64,000 nucleotides of DNA. Source: Acidipropionibacterium jensenii DSM 20535. Lineage in GTDB: Bacteria; Actinomycetota; Actinomycetes; Propionibacteriales; Propionibacteriaceae. A program made the translations under genes and the position numbers. Within the stretch, counting starts at the first letter, position 1; each line of letters starts with the position of its first letter. Shown in pieces: positions 16,666-26,079 of the stretch. The stretch spans positions 31,229 through 95,228 of the forward strand of contig NZ_AUDD01000013.1 of NCBI RefSeq assembly GCF_000425285.1, given 5' to 3'. The notes below the pieces were generated by a model. It was not told where the DNA came from. It searched no databases and was given only the letters and a program-made list of their open reading frames with translations.

Positions 16666-17589
16666 TCAGCTGAACAGGTCGTTGGCCCCGTCGGAACTGC
16701 CCTGGTGGGGGTCCCGGCCGTGCCGGATCCGGTGGATGAGTCGCGCCAGCGCCCGGATCACCCAGCCGATCAGCGCCAGGGCGACCAGGCCGCCCAGGAC
16801 CACCAGGAAGATGCCGACCGCCCGGCGTCCACCGAAGGAGTCCAGCACTCCTGGCGGGGTCGCCGTGCCGCTGGAGGCGGGCAGTGATGCCGCTCCCGGG
16901 CTGGGGATATCCGAGGTCCCTGCACCCGCAACATCGGTCGAGGAGCTGTCGGGGACGGCCTCGGCGTCCTGACCGGCTGTCTGCGTGTCCGTCGGCTGGG
17001 GCGAGGGGGACGACGGGGTGGCGGCGCCGGCCACCACCGTGAACCGCCACTGCTGACTGGTGGCGCGGTACCGGGTGTCGCCGACCAGACTCGCCCGGAT
17101 GGTCGCCGGCCCGCCCGCGGTGCCGAGGGGCACCTGGAGGGCTGCGGTGAACCGGCCCTGGCGATCGGTCGCCGAGAAGGCCCGGGGGACGTCGGAGAAG
17201 GATCCCTGGATGGCGATCGAGGCGCCGTCGACGGGTTTCCCGTCGGTGCGGGTCAGGCGTCCGGCGATGCGGATGACGGTGCCGGGGGCACCGCTGGAGG
17301 GAGTCATCGTCGCGGCCAGCCGGGCCTGAGGAAGTTCCCGGGTCGGGGCGGGTGGGTCCGCCGGCAGCGGCGCCCGGGCCACGAGACGGGCCGGGGCCCG
17401 GTGAGGGGCGGCGATGACACGAACGGGAGCTGCGGCGACGACACCGGCTGCGGCGACACGCACAGAAGCTGGGTGAACGGAGGCGGCGGCCGCGCGGTCA
17501 CTGCCCAGAACAGACCCTCCCCAGGCCAACGACATCGCGACGACGGCGGCCGCCATTGCCATGGTCACCGGCCTGCTGCCTGCGCGCAT
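16666..17589 (-). CDS. Secreted, membrane-anchored protein with Ig-like domain
   Basis: Exported protein of 307 residues. N-terminal signal (about 1-35), Ala/Pro-rich linker, one beta-sandwich Ig-like/carboxypeptidase-regulatory-like domain (about 88-185, GTVIRIAGRLTRTDGKPVDG onward), a Ser/Thr/Pro-rich linker, then a C-terminal helix (VGIFLVVLGGLVALALIGWV) and basic tail. It is probably tethered outside the membrane as a cell-wall or adhesion protein. ATG at 17589 preceded by GGAGAG. The function is unknown; it is divergent from pgi. Confidence 0.7.
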   Translation of the reverse strand: MRAGSRPVTMAMAAAVVAMSLAWGGSVLGSDRAAAASVHPASVRVAAAGVVAAAPVRVIAAPHRAPARLVARAPLPADPPAPTRELPQARLAATMTPSSGAPGTVIRIAGRLTRTDGKPVDGASIAIQGSFSDVPRAFSATDRQGRFTAALQVPLGTAGGPATIRASLVGDTRYRATSQQWRFTVVAGAATPSSPSPQPTDTQTAGQDAEAVPDSSSTDVAGAGTSDIPSPGAASLPASSGTATPPGVLDSFGGRRAVGIFLVVLGGLVALALIGWVIRALARLIHRIRHGRDPHQGSSDGANDLFS

Positions 17590-17690
17590 CGACTCTCCGT
17601 CCTGGCCCCTGGACCCGGCCGGCCGGTCCCGGCCGCCTCCGATCACGGTTCGTGATCAGGATAGTGGGCGTGATCTGCCCGGCCATCTCC

Positions 17691-17703
17691 TAGTGTGGGA
17701 CCC
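17691..17703 (+). promoter_or_regulatory. -10 element of a leaderless pgi transcript
   Basis: TAGTGT at 17691-17696 lies seven bases before the pgi ATG with no ribosome-binding site, so transcription would start at or next to the A of the ATG. The same layout precedes several other genes in the window. Confidence 0.5.
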
Positions 17704-19386
17704 ATGCAGACACCGGTTGATGTCACCACCACCCCCGCCTGGGCAACGCTGGCCCAGCTTCAGCCCACCATCATCGACGGCCCCCACGTGATGCGCCGCT
17801 GGTTCGACGCCGACCCCGGACGATCCGAGCGTTACACCTTCTCCGCCGCCGATCTCCACGTCGACCTGTCCAAGAACCTGCTCACCGACGAGGTCCGCGA
17901 CGCCCTCCTCGAGCTGGCCGATGAGGTCGGCATCGCTGCACGCCGCGACGCCATGTACTCCGGTGAGCACATCAACGTCACCGAGGACCGGGCCGTTCTG
18001 CACACCGCCCTGCGGCGTCCCGCGGGCGACTCGCTGACCGTCGACGGGCAGGACGTCGTCGCCGACGTCCACGAGGTCCTCGACCGGATCTACGCCTTCG
18101 CCGAGAAGGTCCGCTCGGGCCAGTGGGTGGGAGCCACCGGCAAGCCGATCCGCACCGTCGTCAATATCGGCATCGGCGGCTCCGACCTCGGTCCGGTGAT
18201 GGCCTACGAGGCCCTCAAGCCCTACGTCAAGGAGGGTCTGGAGTGCCGTTTCATCTCCAACATCGACCCCACCGACGCCGCCGTCAAGACCGCTGATCTG
18301 GATCCCGAGACCACCCTGGTGATCGTGGCGTCGAAGACCTTCGGCACCCTGGAGACCCTCACCAACGCCCGCTGCGTGCGCGCCTGGCTGCTCGACTCCC
18401 TGGTGGCCTCCGGGGCGATCGAGGACACCGATGAGGCCCGCAGCGCCGCCGTCGCCAAGCACTTCGTCGCCGTCTCCACCGCCCTCGACAAGGTCGCCGC
18501 CTTCGGCATCGACCCGGCCAACGCGTTCGGCTTCTGGAGCTGGGTCGGCGGCCGCTACTCGGTCGACTCCGCGGTCGGCACCTCCCTGGCAGTGGCCATC
18601 GGGCCCGAGGGATTCGCCGACTTCCTGGCCGGCTTCCACTCCATCGACGAGCACTTCGCCACCGCCGACCCGGCCCACAACGTCCCGCTGCTGATGGGTC
18701 TGCTCAACGTCTGGTACGTCAACTTTTGGAAGGCCGAGTCCCACGCGGTGCTGCCCTACTCGCAGTACATGCACCGCTTCCCGGCCTACCTCCAGCAGCT
18801 CACCATGGAGTCCAACGGCAAGTCGGTGCGCTGGGACGGCACCCCGGTGACCACCGCCACCGGTGAGGTCTTCTGGGGGGAGCCCGGCACCAACGGCCAG
18901 CACGCCTTCTACCAGTTGATCCACCAGGGCACCCGGCTCATCCCGGCCGACTTCCTCGCCTTCGCCAACCCGACCCATCCCACCAAGGACGGGACGGTCG
19001 ACGTCCACGAGCTGTTCCTGTCGAACTTCTTCGCCCAGACCGCCGCCCTGGCCTTCGGCAAGACTGCCGAGGAGGTGCGCGCCGAGGGGACCGCCGAGGC
19101 CATCGTGCCGGCCCGGGTGTTCCCCGGCGACCGCCCGACCACCTCGATCATGGCCGCCGAGCTGTCCCCGAAGGTGCTCGGCGAACTCATCGCCCTCTAC
19201 GAGCACATCACCTTCGTGGAGGGTGCGGTGTGGGGGATCGACTCCTTCGACCAGTGGGGTGTCGAGCTCGGCAAGAAGCTCGCCCTCCAGGTCGCCCCGG
19301 CGGTCTCCGGGGACGACGCGGCGCTGGTGGCCCAGGACTCCTCGACCCGGGGTCTGGTGACCTGGTACCGCCAGCACCGGCACTGA
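17704..19386 (+). CDS. pgi: Glucose-6-phosphate isomerase
   Basis: Interconverts glucose 6-phosphate and fructose 6-phosphate in the cytoplasm; 560 residues, the long form. Signatures: [16 protein letters not shown] (about 155-170), [14 protein letters not shown] (about 206-219), the PGI signature [19 protein letters not shown], and TMESNGKSV. The catalytic Glu/His region is [18 protein letters not shown] (about 396-413); C-terminal Lys lies in [10 protein letters not shown]. The ATG at 17704 is chosen over a GTG 9 bp upstream. It is followed by a clear hairpin. Confidence 0.97.
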   Translation: MQTPVDVTTTPAWATLAQLQPTIIDGPHVMRRWFDADPGRSERYTFSAADLHVDLSKNLLTDEVRDALLELADEVGIAARRDAMYSGEHINVTEDRAVLHTALRRPAGDSLTVDGQDVVADVHEVLDRIYAFAEKVRSGQWVGATGKPIRTVVNIGIGGSDLGPVMAYEALKPYVKEGLECRFISNIDPTDAAVKTADLDPETTLVIVASKTFGTLETLTNARCVRAWLLDSLVASGAIEDTDEARSAAVAKHFVAVSTALDKVAAFGIDPANAFGFWSWVGGRYSVDSAVGTSLAVAIGPEGFADFLAGFHSIDEHFATADPAHNVPLLMGLLNVWYVNFWKAESHAVLPYSQYMHRFPAYLQQLTMESNGKSVRWDGTPVTTATGEVFWGEPGTNGQHAFYQLIHQGTRLIPADFLAFANPTHPTKDGTVDVHELFLSNFFAQTAALAFGKTAEEVRAEGTAEAIVPARVFPGDRPTTSIMAAELSPKVLGELIALYEHITFVEGAVWGIDSFDQWGVELGKKLALQVAPAVSGDDAALVAQDSSTRGLVTWYRQHRH

Positions 19387-19397
19387 ACCCCCTGTGT

Positions 19398-19429
19398 GCC
19401 CCTGCCGGACGTGCTGTCCGGCAGGGGGC
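19398..19429 (+). terminator. Terminator of pgi
   Basis: GCCCCTGCCGGAC (19398-19410) pairs with GTCCGGCAGGGGGC (19416-19429), one extra G on the right arm, 5-nt loop, starting 11 bp after the pgi stop. Also suited to stop the convergent ABC operon from the other side. Confidence 0.75.
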
Positions 19430-19479
19430 GACCCGGGCCTGCCCGGCGCTGCCCTGGCCGGGGCTCTTCGGGATCCGAC

Positions 19480-20307
19480 TCACCCGGTGTGGGTGCGGAA
19501 CAGGTCCACCAGCTCCCGCGTGTAGGGGTCACGATCGGGCGAGAGCAGGTCCGTCGAGGCGCACTCGTCGACGAAACGGCCCGCTCTCATCACGATCATC
19601 CGGTCGGCGAGGAACCGTGCCGCTCCCAGGTCATGGGTGATGAAGAGCATCGCCACCCCCAGCTCCTCGCGCAGATCCTTCAGCAGGTTGAACAGCCGCG
19701 CCTGGATCGACACGTCGAGGCTGGCGGTGGACTCGTCGAGGATCACCACCTCGGGCTGGTCGCTGAGCGCCCGTGCGATCGAGACCCGCTGCAGCTGTCC
19801 GCCGGACAGGGATCCGGGAAGCCGGTCGAGGAGGTCCGCCTCCAGGTGCACCTGCCGCAGCAGATCCGAGGCCAGCTCACGGCGTCCCACCCCTCGCTCG
19901 GCCATCAGCCGCCGGAGGGTTGCGGGCTGGCAGTCCAGCGGTTCCAGCAGCGACCCGATGATCGGGATCCGCGAGTTGAAGGATCCGCTGGCGTCCTGGA
20001 GGACCACCTGCATCCGGCGACGCTGGTCGCGGTGGTTGCGGCCGCGCAGGGCGGTGATCTCTTGGGATCCGATCCACACCCGTCCCGAGGCCATCCGCTG
20101 GACCCCCAGCAGGCAGCGCGCCAGGGTGCTCTTGCCCGATCCGCTCTGGCCCACCAGACCCGCGCACTCTCCCCGGGCGATGCTCAGCGACACCCCGTCC
20201 ACCGCGGTGAGCCCGTTCCGGTAGGTCATCGTGATGCCCTCGGCCCGCAGCGCCGGAGTCGCGGCCGACGTCGATTCCGGGGCTGTTGCAGCGGTCTCGG
20301 CACTCAT
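19480..20307 (-). CDS. Dpp/Nik-type ABC transporter ATPase (DppF-like)
   Basis: Nucleotide-binding subunit of 275 residues. Walker A GQSGSGKST, signature LSGGQLQRV, Walker B VVILDES, and the H-loop THD are all present. Last gene of a five-gene operon (binding protein, two permeases, two ATPases), overlapping the preceding ATPase by ATGA. The C-terminal oligopeptide-type extension is short. With a cobalamin riboswitch in front of the operon, uptake of nickel, cobalt or a metal-chelate is more likely than of plain peptides (inference). Confidence 0.9.
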   Translation of the reverse strand: MSAETAATAPESTSAATPALRAEGITMTYRNGLTAVDGVSLSIARGECAGLVGQSGSGKSTLARCLLGVQRMASGRVWIGSQEITALRGRNHRDQRRRMQVVLQDASGSFNSRIPIIGSLLEPLDCQPATLRRLMAERGVGRRELASDLLRQVHLEADLLDRLPGSLSGGQLQRVSIARALSDQPEVVILDESTASLDVSIQARLFNLLKDLREELGVAMLFITHDLGAARFLADRMIVMRAGRFVDECASTDLLSPDRDPYTRELVDLFRTHTG

Positions 20308-21128
20308 GAGGCCTCCTCGGTGGAGTCGTCCGGGTCGTCGAGGACCGGCAGCCGGTCCAGATCCCGGTCGACCATCGGGACGGAGGCGAACAGGTTGCGG
20401 GTGTAGGGGTCCTGCGGATCGGCCACCACCTTCGAAGTCGGACCGGTCTCGACGATCCGGCCGCGGCGCATCACCGCGATCCGGTCGGCGCGGGCGGACA
20501 CGCAGCGCAGATCATGGGTGATGAACAGCACCGCGCACCCGGTGGACCGCCTCAGATCGTCCACCCTCTCGAGGACGTCGGCCTGGGTGGCGGCGTCCAG
20601 GGCGGTGGTCGGCTCGTCGGCGATGAGCAGTTTCGGCCTGCCCATCAGGGCGGTGGCCAGCACCACCCTCTGGAGCTGACCCCCGCTGAGCTGGAAGGGA
20701 TACCGCTCGGCGGTGATCAGCGGATCCAGCCCCACCCTCTCCAGGGCGTCTGTGATCCGGCCGCGGCACTGCCCCCGGCTCAACCTCTCATGGACCCTCA
20801 GGGCCTCCGTCATGTGCGCACCGATCCGGTAGTAGGGGGAGAAGGCGGCACCGTAGTTCTGGAAGACGTAGCAGATGCTGCGCCCCAGTTCCCGGCGGAG
20901 TCGTCGACGGCCGGCGGTCAGCAGATCCAGATCCCCCAGCCGCAGCGCCTCGGCGTTGCGGTGCAGGGAGCGGGGCAGCAGGTCGCCGATGGCATGGGCG
21001 GAGATGCTCTTTCCCGAGCCGCTCTCCCCGATGACCGCGAACCACTCGCCGGCGTCGACGGAGAAGGAGACGCCGTGGACGATCTCGCGGTCGGCGGTGC
21101 CGATGGTCAGTCCGGACACCTCAAGCAT
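20304..21128 (-). CDS. Dpp/Nik-type ABC transporter ATPase (DppD-like)
   Basis: Nucleotide-binding subunit of 274 residues with Walker A GESGSGKS, signature LSGGQLQRV, Walker B LLIADEPTTALD and H-loop FITHDL. The ATG at 21128 follows AGGAGAG and lies inside the last codons of the upstream permease, so translation is coupled. It works with the DppF-like ATPase as the heterodimeric motor of the importer. Same operon and regulation as its neighbours. Confidence 0.9.
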   Translation of the reverse strand: MLEVSGLTIGTADREIVHGVSFSVDAGEWFAVIGESGSGKSISAHAIGDLLPRSLHRNAEALRLGDLDLLTAGRRRLRRELGRSICYVFQNYGAAFSPYYRIGAHMTEALRVHERLSRGQCRGRITDALERVGLDPLITAERYPFQLSGGQLQRVVLATALMGRPKLLIADEPTTALDAATQADVLERVDDLRRSTGCAVLFITHDLRCVSARADRIAVMRRGRIVETGPTSKVVADPQDPYTRNLFASVPMVDRDLDRLPVLDDPDDSTEEAS

Positions 21129-21987
21129 GGGACTCTCCTGTCTGGTCGAGGGAGTACCTCGCGCTGAGCCGGTCTCCGGCCAGGCTGGTGAGGATGACGA
21201 CCAGGAAGATCGCCATTCCCGGGGCCAGCATGAGGATGGTGGTGCGGGTGAAGTAGGCCCGACCCTCGCTGAGCATCGCCCCCCACTCGGGGGAGGGCTG
21301 GGGCACGCCGAGTCCCAGGAAGGACAGCGAGGCCACCAGAAGCACGATCTTGCCGACATCCAGGGTCGCCAGGGACAGCACCGGGCCCACCACATGGGGA
21401 TTGAGGTGGCGGGTGATGGTGCGGGTCCTCGATGAACCACTGACGGCCGAGACCATGAAGTAGTCCTGGGTCTTCTCCTGGATGACGATGGACCGGACCA
21501 GTCGGGTGTACCCCACCCACTTGACGACGACGACCGCCAGCACGAGGTTGAGGAAGCCCGGGCCCATCAGCCCGGTGAGGACGATGGCAACCACGTACTC
21601 GGGGAATGACATGAAGGCGTCGGACACCCTCATCGTCACCCAGTCGGTCCCCCTGCCCAGATATCCGGAGTAGAGCCCCAACGGGACTCCGACCAGCACC
21701 GAGGCGGCGAGCGCCACCAGGGCGATGCCGACCGTGGTGCGTCCCCCGGTGAGCACCCGCGACAGGACGTCGCGGCCCAGTTGGTCGGTGCCGAGCAGAT
21801 GGTTGGCACTGATCGGCCGAAGGCTCTGGCCGAGATCGACCAGATAGGGGTCGTGCGGAGCCAGCCAGGGCCCCGCAAGGACCACCGCCAGCAGAATGCC
21901 GGCGGCGATCAGCAGCGGCCGGGCGGATCCGGAGCCGGTCCTGCGGGCCGATCGGGCCGATCGGGTCCGTGACAGGAGTGTTCTCAT
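21121..21987 (-). CDS. Dpp/Nik-type ABC permease (DppC-like)
   Basis: Inner-membrane permease of 288 residues. An N-terminal cytoplasmic arm rich in Arg, helix 1 (LLIAAGILLAVVLAGPWLA), the DppC hallmark HLLGTDQLGRDVLSRVLTGGR, and the EAA loop GSSRTRTITRHLNPHVVGP that contacts the ATPases. It overlaps DppB by 4 bp and DppD by 8 bp. Together with DppB it forms the translocation pore. Confidence 0.9.
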   Translation of the reverse strand: MRTLLSRTRSARSARRTGSGSARPLLIAAGILLAVVLAGPWLAPHDPYLVDLGQSLRPISANHLLGTDQLGRDVLSRVLTGGRTTVGIALVALAASVLVGVPLGLYSGYLGRGTDWVTMRVSDAFMSFPEYVVAIVLTGLMGPGFLNLVLAVVVVKWVGYTRLVRSIVIQEKTQDYFMVSAVSGSSRTRTITRHLNPHVVGPVLSLATLDVGKIVLLVASLSFLGLGVPQPSPEWGAMLSEGRAYFTRTTILMLAPGMAIFLVVILTSLAGDRLSARYSLDQTGESHA

Positions 21988-22886
21988 GCCCGGGCACCTC
22001 CCTTCAGGCGCACCTCGGGGCTGATGAGGCGGTAGGAGAGGTCGACGAGCAGGTTGATGGCCAGAACAGCCAGGCCGATCACCAGCACGAACCCCTGGAT
22101 GACGCTGTAGTCGCGGCGGGTGACGGCCTCGACGGCCAGCTTGCCCATCCCGGGAAGACCGAAGATGGCCTCGACCACCACCGATCCCGACAGCAGACTG
22201 CCCAGGCTGACCCCCATCATCGTCACCACGGGGATGAGGCTTCCGCGCAGCACGTGGCGGGAGCGGATGATGCCGAAGGGCACTCCGCGGGACCGCGCCG
22301 AGCGGACGAACTCCTTGTTCACGGTCTCCCCGTAGCTCTGCCGGTAGATCTTGATGAACGGCGGCGCGATGGCCGCCGCCAGGCTGACCGTCGGCAGCAC
22401 CAGCCCCAGACCCTGGTGCCAGCCGGAGGCGGGAAGGAGGTCGAGGTCCACGGCGAACCACTGGATCAGCAGGAGCCCGAGCCAGAAGGTCGGCATCGAC
22501 GCGGCGACGTAGTTGAACATGCTGACGGCCCTGTCCGGCCACCCTCCCCGGAAGGCCGCCGAGACCGTTCCGAGCAGGATCACCAGGACGAAGGTCAGCG
22601 CCAGGGCCGAACCGGCCAGCAGCAGAGTGGCCGGCAGGGTCTGGGCGATCTCGGCGGCGACCGGCTGACCGGTCATCACCGAGGTGCCCAGGTCTCCGTG
22701 CAGCAGCCCGGTGAGGTAGTGCCAGTACCGCACCGGCAGCGGATCGGTGAGACCCATCTGCTCCCGGTAGGACTGGATCTCGGACTGGCTCAGAGCCACC
22801 GTGTCGACGCGCAGCATGGACAGCGCGGCATCTCCGGGGGCCAGGGCGACGATGAGGAAGCTGGGCAGGGTGATCACCCAGACCAT
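21984..22886 (-). CDS. Dpp/Nik-type ABC permease (DppB-like)
   Basis: Inner-membrane permease of 300 residues with the DppB EAA-loop region YGETVNKEFVRSARSRGVP and late helices ending LAINLLVDLSYRLISPEVR. The family normally begins with a short basic stretch before helix 1; here the ATG opens almost directly into the helix (WVITLPSFLIVALAPGDAA), so the N-terminus is slightly short. No upstream start codon exists in frame, and GGGGAGG 7 nt before the ATG supports this start. It follows the damaged binding-protein gene. Confidence 0.88.
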   Translation of the reverse strand: MVWVITLPSFLIVALAPGDAALSMLRVDTVALSQSEIQSYREQMGLTDPLPVRYWHYLTGLLHGDLGTSVMTGQPVAAEIAQTLPATLLLAGSALALTFVLVILLGTVSAAFRGGWPDRAVSMFNYVAASMPTFWLGLLLIQWFAVDLDLLPASGWHQGLGLVLPTVSLAAAIAPPFIKIYRQSYGETVNKEFVRSARSRGVPFGIIRSRHVLRGSLIPVVTMMGVSLGSLLSGSVVVEAIFGLPGMGKLAVEAVTRRDYSVIQGFVLVIGLAVLAINLLVDLSYRLISPEVRLKGGARA

Positions 22887-22928
22887 CGCACCACCTCCCC
22901 GGCCTTCCGGAGGATCGCGGACAGCTGG

Positions 22929-24564
22929 TCAGGCACGGGCCAAGTCCTTGGTGATCATCGGGTACTCGAACTCATTGGGAGGGTGATCCAGCCGGTCACC
23001 GAGGAGTCGTAGGCCGCTGTCTCGTTCGGGGAGACCAGGTATGTGTTGTAGTACTTGTCGCGCACGGTGGCGGCGATCCTGCGGGCGATCCCGGCCCGCG
23101 GCTTCTCCCCGACCGTCGTGTTGTAGGAGCCGATGAGGGAGGTGACCGCGGGGTCGTCGAGGGAGCCGTGGTTCTGCGCTCCTCCGGGGGCCAGCGAGCC
23201 GTTGACGAAGTAGGACCCGTCTCCTCGCGTGATGGTGTTCACCGAGTAGGTGGCGACGTCCCATCTGCTCCTGTTCTGGGTGAGGTACTCGTCGATGTTG
23301 TCGGCGGTGACGATCTTGAAGGAGATGCCGACTCGGGAGGCGGCGTTCTCCAGGACCTGCGCCATCTGAGGCAGCTCCGGTCGGGCGACATAGGTGACGA
23401 TGGTCATCGAGATCGGCTTGCCGGAGTCGGTGACCTTGCCCCCGGAGACGCTCAGGCCGGCGGCGGAGAAGTGGGCGAGGGCCGCGGCGGTGCCCTTCTG
23501 GCGGGTCGGGCCGGGTGCCGGTGAGATCTCGCGTTTGCCGGGGAAGGGGTTGTCGGTGGCGACCCCCTGGCCGCTCATCACCGTTCTGGTGATCGAGTCG
23601 CGGTCCATCAGGGCATCGATGCCGCGTCGGAACTCCAGGTTCTTCCACAGCCGGGCGTTGGGGCCGGCGTAGTTGTGGATGAGGTGGTAGACGCGGGTGC
23701 CGGGCACCGACTCGACGGTGAACTTGGAGTCCTTCTTCAGGGCGTCGAGGCTCTCGGTGGAGGGCCGGTAGATGAGATCGGCCTCCCCCCGGACTGCAGC
23801 GCGAGCAGGCGGGCGTTGGCGTCGTCATTGGCGGTCATCGTGACGTGGGCCAGCTTGGGTCGCCCGCCCCAGTACTGGTCGAAGCGGCTGAGCTTGGTCT
23901 CCCCTCTGATGTCGAAGGAGTCGATCTCGAAGGGCCCGGTGCCGACCGGGACCTTCACCCCCGCGGCGGTGTCGATGATGGCGGTGTTGAAGTGCACGAA
24001 GTCCGAGGGCAGTCCGGGATGGCGCTCGGTGGTGTGGATCCTCAGGGTCTGGCCCTGGGTGCTCATCGAGGCGATCGGCAGCAGCTTGGCGACGCCGGGG
24101 TTGACCTTGCGCGCGCGCTCGATGTTCTTCCTGACCTCCTCGGCGGTCAGGGTCTTGCCGTTGTGGAACTTCACCCCGTCACGGATCGTGGAGGTCCAGT
24201 TCTGGCCGTCCTTGCTGTCCCACTTGGTTGCCAGCGAGGGTTTCAGGGTGCTCGTCCTGGGGTCGAGAGCGACGAGGGTCTCGACCGCGCCGGAGTTGAG
24301 GGTGAAAGCCGCCTGGACGAGATGGGGGTCGGTGGTGTTGGCGGCGATGACGGTGACGAAGTTGAGGGAGTCCTTGGTCGCTGACTCCTCATCTCCCGGT
24401 ACGGAGCAGCCGGTCATGGCGAGTGCCACGGCGACCACGGCTGCTGCGATTCTGGGGAGTTTCGTGGGGCTGGTGCCTCCTCTGGACGTCGCAGACCTGT
24501 CCGTCTGCTGGGTCGGATCCTCCGCGGCGGTGCCGGGCGGGGATCGGTTGAGGCGTGGCTCCAT
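22929..24564 (-). pseudogene. Solute-binding lipoprotein of the Dpp/Nik-type importer, frameshifted
   Basis: Family 5 substrate-binding lipoprotein. The reading is split over three frames. Frame 1 runs from the signal and lipobox (VALAMTGCS) to LALQSG; at a run of six C on the plus strand (about 23785-23790) the frame shifts to EADLIY-type sequence; near 22977, within CTCCC, it shifts again to NEFEYPMITKDLARA, the usual family C-terminus. Both fit one lost base in a homopolymer. The nearest ATG (24564) gives an overlong leader, while GAGGAGG precedes an ACG at 24465 that would start KLPRIAAAVVAVALAMTGC perfectly. It is a pseudogene, or sequencing errors hide an intact gene. Confidence 0.8.
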
Positions 24565-24624
24565 CGGGAGCCGGCAGCATCCAGTCCATGTTCGTCCCTC
24601 CATCGCCGTGGATTGATGAGCAGC

Positions 24625-24797
24625 GCGCAGGCAGTTCTCCTGGCTCCAGATCGACGGCCGTCCTCGCCTTCCCGGTGCTGGAGCACCAGTGGCGTGATGA
24701 GGACGGCCTCCCTGTCACAGTGGCGGGACCGCTCCGGTTTCTCACCGGATTCTCTGTTGGGCTCGGGGGACCGGATGATCCCCATGAGCACCTGCGC
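24625..24797 (-). ncRNA. Cobalamin riboswitch
   Basis: Minus-strand leader of the ABC operon. The B12 box AGCCAGGAGAACTGCCTG (24645-24628) is a near-exact match to the consensus. The core CCCGCCACTGTGA contains the invariant GCCACTG (24724-24718), preceded by GAATCCGGTGAGAAACCGG. Closing stem P1: GCGCAG (24797-24792) with CTGCGC (24630-24625). It should switch the importer off when adenosylcobalamin is plentiful, pointing to cobalt, nickel or corrinoid-related transport. Confidence 0.92.
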
Positions 24798-24964
24798 GTC
24801 ATTGAGTTGTGGGCCATGAGCCTACTGGTGGCTCCCGACGGCGCGGCACCGGGGTCCGGCCGATCGACGTCGGGCCGATCTGTGTGAGGACAGGCAGGGT
24901 GGGCACAGGCAGGGCGAATGGTCGACGTCGGGCCGGGCTGTTCGTGCGCCGTAGACTTCAGGCC

Positions 24965-25630
24965 ATGGCGACTCGGACACGTTACCGATGGCTGAAGCGC
25001 GGGGTTCTCGGTGGTGTCGGGCTGGCAGCGCTGGTGCTGGCGGGCCCCTGGGCGCTGGCCGAGGGGCTCTCGGTGGGCCGGATCCACGAGACGGGCGACG
25101 TCCCGAAGGAGGACGTCGCCATCGTCTTCGGGGCCGCGGTCCACTCCGACGGCACCCCCTCCGGATACCTGCAGGGACGCCTCGACCGGGCGGCCGATCT
25201 CTACGAGGCCGGTCGGGTCCGGGCCATCCTGGTCTCCGGCGACAACGGCACCGAGCACTACAACGAGCCCGACAACATGAAGGCCTATCTGGTCGGCACC
25301 CGGGGGATTCCCGCCGTCAAGGTGGTGACCGACTACGCCGGGTTCGACACCTATGACACCTGCGTGCGGGCCCGCAAGATCTTCGGGGTGCGCTCCGCGG
25401 TGCTGAGCACCCAGGACTACCACCTCATCCGGGCGGTGGCGACCTGCCGGATGACCGGGCTGGACGTCCAGGGGGTCGCCGACCATCCGCCGCGCAATCG
25501 GGTCTGGTGGTACGGCTGGAGCCGCGAGTTCGGCGCCCGTCTCAAGATGGTCTGGGACGTCGTCTCCCAGCGCACCCCCACCCTCGGCGACCGGGAGGAC
25601 GGCGTCTCCAAGGCACTCGCCGTGCGCTGA
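24965..25630 (+). CDS. SanA/YdcF-like DUF218 membrane protein
   Basis: About 221 residues: one N-terminal helix (GVLGGVGLAALVLAGPWAL) and an outward DUF218 domain. Typical elements are IVFGAAVHSDGTPSGYLQGR (about 57-76), AILVSGDNG, EPDNMKAYLV and LSTQDYHLIRAV. E. coli SanA affects envelope permeability and vancomycin tolerance; the reaction is unknown. The ATG follows TAGACT (24952-24957) by seven bases with no Shine-Dalgarno, so the mRNA is probably leaderless. It is divergent from the riboswitch-led ABC operon. Confidence 0.85.
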   Translation: MATRTRYRWLKRGVLGGVGLAALVLAGPWALAEGLSVGRIHETGDVPKEDVAIVFGAAVHSDGTPSGYLQGRLDRAADLYEAGRVRAILVSGDNGTEHYNEPDNMKAYLVGTRGIPAVKVVTDYAGFDTYDTCVRARKIFGVRSAVLSTQDYHLIRAVATCRMTGLDVQGVADHPPRNRVWWYGWSREFGARLKMVWDVVSQRTPTLGDREDGVSKALAVR

Positions 25631-25666
25631 CCGCTGGCGTCGATCGCTGCGGGGTGATTGGCGCAT

Positions 25667-25783
25667 GTCGATAGAAGTCGTGTCGATGGACGCCGTGTCG
25701 ATCGAGGCGGGGCGTGGCACCACCGGGGAAATTCACACGTTGCGATGTGATTTTCACATGATCAATTGATGCACAAGAGTGCA
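25667..25783. promoter_or_regulatory. AT-richer regulatory island with nested palindromes
   Basis: The 449-bp gap 25631-26079 has no gene I can support. It holds GTGTCGAT-type direct repeats with 15-bp period (about 25667-25710), ATGTGA-TTT-TCACAT (25745-25759, CRP-like half-sites), palindrome ATCAATTGAT (25761-25770) and TGCAC-AAGA-GTGCA (25770-25783). It lies about 300 bp before the polyol permease start, so a long leader or upstream operator is possible. Confidence 0.45.
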
Positions 25784-26079
25784 CGAGGCGCTGTCGGCGA
25801 GGCCCCGCCCGGCTCCTCGGCGTAGCGTTCACGGCGTCGTGCAGGTCATCGGGGACTTGACTGGGACAGCTCCCGAGACCGCACGGTTCGGGTCGCAGGC
25901 CCGATGATGTGCCCTGAGAGGGAGGCGCTCGACCACGCCGTCCCGCGGCCCGGCCGCGGACGACCGCAGATGTCCAGTGCACACCCGTCGAACACTCGCA
26001 CTCTCACCCACACCAGATACACCTCTGCACGTCAACGAGGAGTGTCGCCGCGAAGGCGGTGGAAAGGGATGAGAGTCGG

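Noticed and set aside
17656..19383. 575-codon minus-strand frame opposite pgi
   Set aside because: Antisense shadow of pgi with no recognisable domain.
24555..24887. 110-codon plus-strand frame between the ABC operon and the SanA-like gene
   Set aside because: The same bases form the conserved cobalamin riboswitch on the minus strand, which explains the sequence better.
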